This document shows positions 59,101-64,000 of a stretch of DNA of 64,000 nucleotides, piece after piece. Position 1 is the stretch's first letter; each line of letters starts with the position of its first letter. Origin of the DNA: Deltaproteobacteria bacterium (GTDB taxonomy: Bacteria; Myxococcota_A; UBA9042; PHBI01); contig JACKFA010000004.1 in NCBI GenBank assembly GCA_020632715.1, forward strand, positions 682,001-746,000, written 5' to 3'. The notes beneath the pieces are model-generated. The model saw nothing but the letters and a program-made list of their open reading frames with translations. It did no database searches and was not told the DNA's origin. Made by a program: the position numbers and the translations under genes.

Positions 59101-61068
59101 CGCGCTCACGAGGATGTCCGGTCCGCCGACCGCCGACACCGTCATCGCCGCGGCCGCCGAGGTCGAGCTCGTCGTCACGCTCATCGCGCTCGCGGAGCTC
59201 GGGTACGCCTGGAGCGCGCTCACGAGCGTCAGCGCGCGCCCCGAGCGCCCGACGATCACGCCCGACACGCTCTCCTCCTGCCCCCAGGCGTCCGCGTAGA
59301 GGCTCGCGTTCGACTCCGTCGACAGGTTCCCGGTCGCGGTCGTGTCGATCTGCACGCGCGCCTGCCCGTAAGACCACCGGTTCGCCGCGCGCTGGTTGCT
59401 CGCGGCGACCTGCGTGCGCTGCCCGCGCCCGCGCCACGAGAGCTCGAGCGAGCGGTTCTGGTTGCTCGACACCGTCAGGTGGTCGAAGACCGCGGCGTAC
59501 TGGTTGTCCACGAGGGCCACGACGCGCCGCGCGCGGCCGCCGTTCGGGTAGCCGCTCACCTCGGTCAGCACGAGGTCCGCGAGGTGCTGCGGGCGGGCGC
59601 CGGCGTCGCGGCTGTCGAGGCGCGCGCCGAAGGTCACCGCGCTCGCGTCGACCACGAAGGGCGCCGTGCCCTCGATGAGCGGCAGGTTCTTCGAGGTCGG
59701 CGAGAGGTACTCGTCGCGGTCCTCGGAGCGCGTCACGAGCGGCCCGCCGCCCGACGTCGGCACGAGGAGCGTGCTGCGCGCGTGCAGGATGAGGTCGAGC
59801 GGGTTCTGGATGTTGTGGCGCGAGGACCAGGCGGCCGTGGCGCTCGTGTCGCGCGCGGTCATCGTGGAGATCGCGAAGGCGTCGGCCCCCCAGCCCGTGC
59901 GGAGGAAGGCGGCGCGCGTGTCGCCGCCGAGGAAGCTCGTCGGCGGCGCGGTGGGCGCGCTCGGGAGGGTGGTCGTGTCGGCGACGAGGAAGCGCGTGAC
60001 GGTGTGGATCTGCTCGTTGTCGAAGTTCGCGACCGTCTGCGGGCTCTGCGCCCACGCCCACTTCATCGTGGCCGCGCGCGCCGGGTAGGCCGCCGCGAGC
60101 ACGTCCCACGGGAAGACGTTCGGGAGCCCCTCCTCGAAGGGGGGCGCGCGCCCGTCCGGCTGGCGCACGGCGAACGCCGCGTCGACCAGCGGCTCGAGCG
60201 GCCCGAACCAGTCGAGCCCGAGCGCGTTCTTCACGTGCCACGCGGTCGGCACGAGGTTCGCGAGCGAGTAGTTCAGGTACCACGGGCTCTCGAGGAACCA
60301 CCCGGTCTCGCTCGTGACGGCGTCGAGGGACTCGTCGAGGTAGGTCATGCCGTCGTCGAGCCAGGCGTCGGCGTCGCCGTGCCCCGAGAGCGCGATGGCC
60401 GTGGTCACGAGCGCCGCGCCGGCCTTGATGCCCCAGTTGTCGCGGTGCCCCGGCACGAAGTACGCGCCGGTCAGGTTCCAGTCCTGGCGCACGGCGTTCG
60501 CCCACTGCGCGATGATGCCGCGCACCTTCGCGTCGGTCTCGGGGGTGCGCGCCGTGCTCGCGAGCAGATCGTAGGCCTCGGCCAGCGACTGGAGGCGCGA
60601 GCTGTCGGTCAGCACGTCGATCGCGTCGCCCGGCGGGTTGAAGTACTTCTCGACCGTGTTCACCGGTTGGCGGCTCCGGACCGCCCCGAGCGCGGCGAAG
60701 GCGACCTGCGCGTAGGAGGTGTAGCCGTGGCTCCCGGTGGGCGGCGTCTTCCCGAGCACGTGCAGCAAGGCCGCGGCCTTGGCGACCTTCGAGCGCGTGT
60801 CGTCGCTCGTGTTGCCCGAGAGCAGCGTCGTCAGGAGGCCGTCGACGTAGCCCTTGAAGCTCGCGTAGTAGCCGGCCACGGCGGGGTCGCTCACGCGCGC
60901 GCGGAGCGCGGTGATGACGGCGACGTCGCCGCCATCGAACCAGAGGCGTGGTGCTGTGGCGGCGGGCGGGAGCCAGGTCGGCGGCGGGACGGTGAGCCCC
61001 GCGGACGCGGTTCCGCCGCCCGTCACCAGCATGAGCGTGGCGAGGAGGACGCGCTTCGGCAGCAGCAT
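56155..61068 (-). CDS. Giant secreted polysaccharide-lyase-like protein with CDDG repeats and MYXO-CTERM tail
   Basis: The 1637-residue protein has a Sec signal (LLATLMLVTGGGTASA). An alpha-toroid domain reads APRLWFDGGDVAVITALRARV and later VPGHRDNWGIKAGAALVTTAIAL. A heparinase II/III-like beta-sandwich follows (AFLRTGWGADAFAISTMTARD, HNIQNPLDLILHARSTLL; aromatic and His residues at a lyase-like site). One thrombospondin-3-like segment (DSDHDGIGDAC) leads to about 23 Cys-rich CDDGDPCT-type motifs. An acidic stalk and a CSGCATA motif, hydrophobic helix and RRR end form a MYXO-CTERM-like tail. It should be exposed at the cell surface and bind or cut acidic polysaccharide. The start is the ATG at 61068 behind GGAGGG. 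Confidence 0.88.
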   Translation of the reverse strand: MLLPKRVLLATLMLVTGGGTASAGLTVPPPTWLPPAATAPRLWFDGGDVAVITALRARVSDPAVAGYYASFKGYVDGLLTTLLSGNTSDDTRSKVAKAAALLHVLGKTPPTGSHGYTSYAQVAFAALGAVRSRQPVNTVEKYFNPPGDAIDVLTDSSRLQSLAEAYDLLASTARTPETDAKVRGIIAQWANAVRQDWNLTGAYFVPGHRDNWGIKAGAALVTTAIALSGHGDADAWLDDGMTYLDESLDAVTSETGWFLESPWYLNYSLANLVPTAWHVKNALGLDWFGPLEPLVDAAFAVRQPDGRAPPFEEGLPNVFPWDVLAAAYPARAATMKWAWAQSPQTVANFDNEQIHTVTRFLVADTTTLPSAPTAPPTSFLGGDTRAAFLRTGWGADAFAISTMTARDTSATAAWSSRHNIQNPLDLILHARSTLLVPTSGGGPLVTRSEDRDEYLSPTSKNLPLIEGTAPFVVDASAVTFGARLDSRDAGARPQHLADLVLTEVSGYPNGGRARRVVALVDNQYAAVFDHLTVSSNQNRSLELSWRGRGQRTQVAASNQRAANRWSYGQARVQIDTTATGNLSTESNASLYADAWGQEESVSGVIVGRSGRALTLVSALQAYPSSASAMSVTTSSTSAAAAMTVSAVGGPDILVSAPGTGPASAAGVTLDGKAAIVRKTGPAAAVVDAVSLSVDGATWLVASPAATLAWTVSGDGFVVTVSPDSGASFSLDLGHTGLDLSEVYAGSVDGVPLGASQLSVDADGFHLKNVAPGTIVVGPAPCRQGSGEDPDGDRICGSADVCPTVADPGQQDSDHDGIGDACECLDAADRCDDGTPCTTDSCVSTSGECKHVPVAVATACDDQSACTSGDHCEAGACVGAPITCNDQNPCTIDGCEPATGCTATPNAGESCDDHDVCTVSDRCDGTGRCVGEVIDCDDDNPCTEDHCGSNGVCTHAAAEAGLACDDGDACTREDRCSGTACTGLPVTCDDHNPCTADACDPTVGCVAPAVPAGTACDDHRSCTLDDVCDGAVCHGTQRACDDGNPCTVDGCDEDVGCFTTPAPFGSACDDGDACTTGELCFGGECVGAAVTCDDGNGCTTDRCEPATGCVTEARVGAPCDDGSACTGGDACDDAGACVGAAVSCDDADPCTIDRCDPAAGCVTTPAAAGTACDDGDPCTIGEACGDGGCVGGAARECDDGNPCTANVCVPGTGCVATLVPNATPCTDGDACTVDDVCAGGVCRGAAAVCDDGDPCTVDACDAELGCVTAPAGDGTACDDGDACTVGDGCAAGACAGGAAVDCDDGNPCTLDGCDAGVGCLHQPVTGDVACDDGDACTTGDRCDDGGSCVGAAVACDDGDPCTVDACEAGVGCVTSTAPSGTACDDGDPCTVDDVCGVEGCAGAPKGCDDGDACTVDACLEGGACAHDVVACPAGTACEAGECVETTCGACASDGDCAEGDACVVTTAGQRCMARCDEGRACAEDEVCAAAEEGVAVCLTAEGDCAELPPTAGDDDGGGDVADGVVADEGPEDTGSGAEVVEEVVPADEGVVEEDEDAAESDASGGDADTAVGVDAAGLDVNGETRDIRGLGSSGAAQTFSGDEGGGCSGCATAPGAPGAAGPLFVLLALVWLRRRASS

Positions 61069-61177
61069 GGTGGGATTCCCTCCGGGATCGCCTCACCATG
61101 CCGCGAGCGCGCGCTCGGCGCCAGCATCATCGGCGCCCGCGCCCGCCGGTTCGACACCGGCGGACGCAGCGCCTCGC

Positions 61178-63127
61178 TCACATCTTGCGGGCGCCGGCCA
61201 TGATCGCCTCGACCACGCCTGGATCGGCGAGGGTCGAGATGTCCCCGAGGTTGCTCGTGTCGCCCTCGGCGACCTTGCGCAGGATCCGCCGCATCACCTT
61301 GCCGCTGCGGGTCTTCGGGAGGCCCGGCACGAACTGGTAGAGATCGACCTTCGCGTGCGCGCCGATGTGCGTGCGCACCGCCTTGTTCATGGCCGCCTCG
61401 ATGTCGTCGCTCGCCTCGAACCCGGGCTGCAGCACGATGTACGCGTAGACCCCCTGGCCCTTGAGCGGGTGCGGGAAGCCGACGACCGCGGCCTCGGCGA
61501 CCTCCTCGGCCGACACGAGCGCCGACTCGAACTCGGCCGTGCCCATGCGGTGGCCGGACACGTTCAGCACGTCGTCGACGCGGCCGGTGATCCAGTAGTA
61601 GCCGTCCTTGTCGCGGCGGCACCCGTCGCCGGTGAAGTAGTAGCCCTTGTAGTGGGTGAAGTAGGTCGCCACGAAGCGCGGGTGGTCGCCCCAGACGGTG
61701 CGCGCCTGCCCCGGCCACGGGTAGGCGAGGCACAGGCGCCCCTCGCCGGGGCCGCGGAGGATCCGGTCCTGGTCGTCCATGAGGAGCGGCGTGATGCCGG
61801 GGAGCGGCATCGTCGCGGAGCCGGGCTTGGTGGGCGTGGCGGGGGCGATGGGGGAGATGGCCATGCCGCCGGTCTCCGTCTGCCACCAGGTGTCGACGAC
61901 GTTGCAGCGGCCCTCGCCCACGACCTGGCGGTACCAGACCCACGCCTCGGGGTTGATGGGCTCGCCGACCGTGCCGAGGACGCGCAGCGAGGAGCGGTCG
62001 TGCTTCGTGACGAGGTGATCGCCCTGCGCGGCGAGGGCGCGGATGGCCGTCGGGGCCGTGTAGAACACGGTGATCTTGTGGCGCTCGACCATGTCCCAGT
62101 AGCGCCCGGCGTCCGGGTACGTGGGGATGGACTCGAACATGACGGTGGTCGCGCCGTTCGCGAGCGGCCCGTAGACGATGTAGCTGTGCCCCGTGATCCA
62201 GCCGACGTCGGCGACGCAGGCGTAGACGTCGAACTCACGGAGATCGAAGACGATCTGGTGCGTGTAGGCGGTGTAGGTGAGGTAGCCGCCGCAGGTGTGG
62301 ACGATCCCCTTCGGCTTCCCGGTGGAGCCCGAGGTGTAGAGGATGAAGAGCGGGTCCTCGGCGCCCCCGATGACGGCGGGGCAGTCGTCCGAGGCGGCGC
62401 CGACGGCGTCGTGCCACCAGACGTCGCGCGCGTCGTTCCAGCCGACGTCGCCGCCGGTGCGGCGGTAGACGAGCACGTGCCGGACGCCGTGCTCGCCCTC
62501 GAGGGCCTGGTCGACGACGGCCTTGAGCGGGATGCTCTTGCCGCCGCGCTTGCCCTCGTCCTGCGTGATGACGAGCTCGGCGCCGCAGTCGCGGACGCGG
62601 TCGCGCACGGCCTCGGCCGAGAAGCCGCCGAAGACGACGCTGTGGATGGCGCCGAGGCGCGCGCACGCGAGCATCGCGATGGCGGCCTCGGGGACCATGC
62701 CCATGTAGATGATGACGCGCTCGCCCTTGCGCACGCCGAGCGCCTTGAGCGCGTTCGCGGCCTTCGACACCTCGCGGTGGAGCTCGCGGTAGGTGAGCTT
62801 CCGCGTGTCGCCGGGCTCGTCGCCCTCCCAGAGGATCGCGGTCTTGTTGGCGCGGATCGCGAGGTGCTGGTCGAGGCAGGTCTCGGTGATGTTGAGCTCG
62901 CCGTCGGCGAACCAGGAGATCGGCCCGTCCTCGATGGTGTGATAGCTGCCGACGAGGCCCTCGCTGGGCTCCTTCCGCCACTTCACGCGCTTCCTGGCGA
63001 CGTCGAGCCAGAAGCCCTCGGGGTCGTTCTGGGCGCGCGCGTACTCCTCGCGGTACTGATGCAGGTCCTTGATGGGGCTCTCGGAGCCGGACTTCACCCG
63101 GTCGGGCACGGCGTACATCTCGCTCAT
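61178..63127 (-). CDS. acsA: Acetyl-coenzyme A synthetase
   Basis: The 649-residue protein is full length for AcsA. Motifs are LYTSGSTGKPKGIVHT (AMP-binding P-loop), TWWQTETGGMAI, YYFTGDGCRRDKDGYYWITGRVDDVLNVSGHR (hinge) and PKTRSGKVMRRILRK with the conserved acetylatable Lys. It activates acetate to acetyl-CoA with ATP and CoA in the cytoplasm. Upstream is only a 94-bp non-coding stretch and a partial gene, so it seems monocistronic. No lysine acetyltransferase (pat) gene is nearby to regulate it. Confidence 0.97.
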   Translation of the reverse strand: MSEMYAVPDRVKSGSESPIKDLHQYREEYARAQNDPEGFWLDVARKRVKWRKEPSEGLVGSYHTIEDGPISWFADGELNITETCLDQHLAIRANKTAILWEGDEPGDTRKLTYRELHREVSKAANALKALGVRKGERVIIYMGMVPEAAIAMLACARLGAIHSVVFGGFSAEAVRDRVRDCGAELVITQDEGKRGGKSIPLKAVVDQALEGEHGVRHVLVYRRTGGDVGWNDARDVWWHDAVGAASDDCPAVIGGAEDPLFILYTSGSTGKPKGIVHTCGGYLTYTAYTHQIVFDLREFDVYACVADVGWITGHSYIVYGPLANGATTVMFESIPTYPDAGRYWDMVERHKITVFYTAPTAIRALAAQGDHLVTKHDRSSLRVLGTVGEPINPEAWVWYRQVVGEGRCNVVDTWWQTETGGMAISPIAPATPTKPGSATMPLPGITPLLMDDQDRILRGPGEGRLCLAYPWPGQARTVWGDHPRFVATYFTHYKGYYFTGDGCRRDKDGYYWITGRVDDVLNVSGHRMGTAEFESALVSAEEVAEAAVVGFPHPLKGQGVYAYIVLQPGFEASDDIEAAMNKAVRTHIGAHAKVDLYQFVPGLPKTRSGKVMRRILRKVAEGDTSNLGDISTLADPGVVEAIMAGARKM

Positions 63128-63221
63128 GGGGCGCTCCTCGACGGCATCGCGCGTGACGGAAGGTGAGATGCTAGCGCGCTGCGCCTCGCGCGTCGAGCCG
63201 CGCCCGGGGCTGGCGCGGGCG

Positions 63222-64000
63222 CTACTCGCCCGAGCTGTCGACGGCCCGCCGGAAGTCGTCGGCGATGGCGCGGTCGAGCGGCCGCCAGCGGCCCTTGTCG
63301 GTCTTGCGCTCGGCCTCGCCCGGGGCGAGCTGGAGGCTCGTCACGTGGCGTCCGGCGGCCGTGAAGACGTGCGCGCGGCTCTTCGGGCCGAGGACGATGA
63401 TGGTCTCGCGGTGGGTGTCGCGGAGGAGGCGCCCGTCGCCGGCGGATCTCGCGTCGGCGAGGGCGACGCCGGTCGGGCGCTCGCCGCTCTGGTGGCGGCT
63501 CGCGGCGTGCTGCGTGCGGTAGCTGCGCACCTTCCAGACCCGGTTCACGTCGGCGCGCAGGCGGGAGAGGATCTGCCGGACGAGCTCGTCGCGGTCGAGC
63601 TTCTCGCCGCGTCGCCCCGCTTGCGCGACGCGCTTGCCGAGCGCGTCGACGCGCTGGCGCGCGGCGCGGAGGATCTGCCGGAACGCCTCGGCGGGGGAGC
63701 GCGCGTCGGCGTCGGCCGCGGCGAACGCGATGTCGATCGGCATGAGGCCGAGGGCGTTGAAGCGCAGCCGGTGGCGCTCGGTGCCCTGGGTGGTCTCGAC
63801 GATCTGGAGCGTCAGCGCGACGCGATCGCCGTCCGGGCGCTGCGGGTCGAGGTTGCGCGGGAGGAGGCCGAGGGCGACCTGGCCGAGCACGGCGTAGGCG
63901 AGGCTGCCGCGACCGAACTCGGGGAGGAGCTCGGTGGACAGCTCGTCGCCGCGCTGCACGATCGCGATGACCTCGGGCGGCTCGGCCCAGAGGCGGTCGA
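63222..64000 (-). CDS. Unknown protein, N-terminus cut by window edge
   Basis: The frame is open to the window end; the visible 259 residues start DRLWAEPPEVIAIVQRGDEL. The order is a beta-rich region (GSLAYAVLGQVALGLLPRNLDPQRP; VALTLQIVETTQGTERHRLRFNALGLMPIDIAF), a helical region (EAFRQILRAARQRVDALG; LVRQILSRLRADVNRVWK) and a C-terminal strand cluster (ETIIVLGPKSRAHVFTAAGRHVTSLQLAPGEAERKTDKGRWRPL). No known motif is visible. It precedes acsA on the same strand, but a 94-base gap separates them. The true start lies outside the window. Confidence 0.7.
   Translation of the reverse strand, partial: DRLWAEPPEVIAIVQRGDELSTELLPEFGRGSLAYAVLGQVALGLLPRNLDPQRPDGDRVALTLQIVETTQGTERHRLRFNALGLMPIDIAFAAADADARSPAEAFRQILRAARQRVDALGKRVAQAGRRGEKLDRDELVRQILSRLRADVNRVWKVRSYRTQHAASRHQSGERPTGVALADARSAGDGRLLRDTHRETIIVLGPKSRAHVFTAAGRHVTSLQLAPGEAERKTDKGRWRPLDRAIADDFRRAVDSSGE

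Noticed and set aside
56149..61203. A 1684-codon plus-strand frame opposite the giant lyase-like gene
   Set aside because: Val/Ala/Arg/His-rich low-complexity mirror of the CDDG repeat gene.

Overview
The window is very GC-rich and densely coding, with strong G/C preference at third codon positions. That bias creates many long false reading frames on both strands. Several features point to a myxobacterium-like member of Myxococcota: two MYXO-CTERM-like C-terminal sorting tails (10928-11605 and 56155-61068), Ser/Thr kinases, FHA, PilZ and GGDEF signalling proteins, EGF and CDDG-type Cys-rich repeats, and an unusually large set of lipoproteins with Asp/Thr/Ala-rich linkers after the lipobox. 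The phylum is an inference; no rRNA or tRNA gene was seen.

Layout. 1-2551: end of a Bat-type module (DUF58, then a BatA-like VWA protein). 2582-3445: diguanylate cyclase. 3639-8405: two tandem paralogous lipoproteins and an exported PHP-domain lipoprotein. 8506-10355: a chimeric junction between two truncated genes, next to an intact zinc-ribbon Ser/Thr kinase. 10410-13147: UPF0462-like protein, MYXO-CTERM protein, PilZ-like protein, NagZ-like GH3 enzyme. 13251-16145: double-FHA/TPR membrane protein divergent from an ECF sigma factor that has a sigma-54-type promoter. 16277-24223: small lipoproteins, a GspG-domain lipoprotein, DUF2239, an M15 peptidase, and a truncated haemoglobin divergent from an HxlR regulator. 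24242-29860: an EGF/FGE-sulfatase lipoprotein, Cys-rich and small lipoproteins, and a SUFU protein. 30136-31236: branched-chain aminotransferase. 31252-35634: paired beta-barrel proteins divergent from a three-gene unit (two lipoproteins plus a DUF4105/Lnb-like protein) carrying several apparent one-base indels. 35641-42577: five lipoproteins, including a lamin-tail protein and an exported PEP/pyruvate-binding ATP-grasp protein. 42761-46276: transmembrane Ser/Thr kinase divergent from a PQQ-type propeller. 46468-49207: outer-membrane barrel and two lipoproteins behind a Fur-family-like box. 49208-52211: methyltransferase, Dabb protein, metallophosphoesterase and a small protein. 52212-52831: non-coding inverted and tandem repeats. 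52832-56093: NhaR-like regulator, Pal-like lipoprotein, unknown protein, YXWGXW lipoprotein. 56155-61068: very large lyase-like surface protein. 61178-64000: acetyl-CoA synthetase and a truncated unknown protein.

How it fits together. Central metabolism is represented only by IlvE and AcsA. Most of the rest is cell-envelope and surface biology together with its signalling. The most distinctive items are the exported PEP-synthase-like lipoprotein, the DUF4105/lipoprotein operon with clustered indels, the metal-type OMP operon with its candidate Fur/Zur box, the sigma-54-to-ECF cascade, and the repeat element at 52248-52720. No transposase, integrase, prophage or CRISPR array was found.
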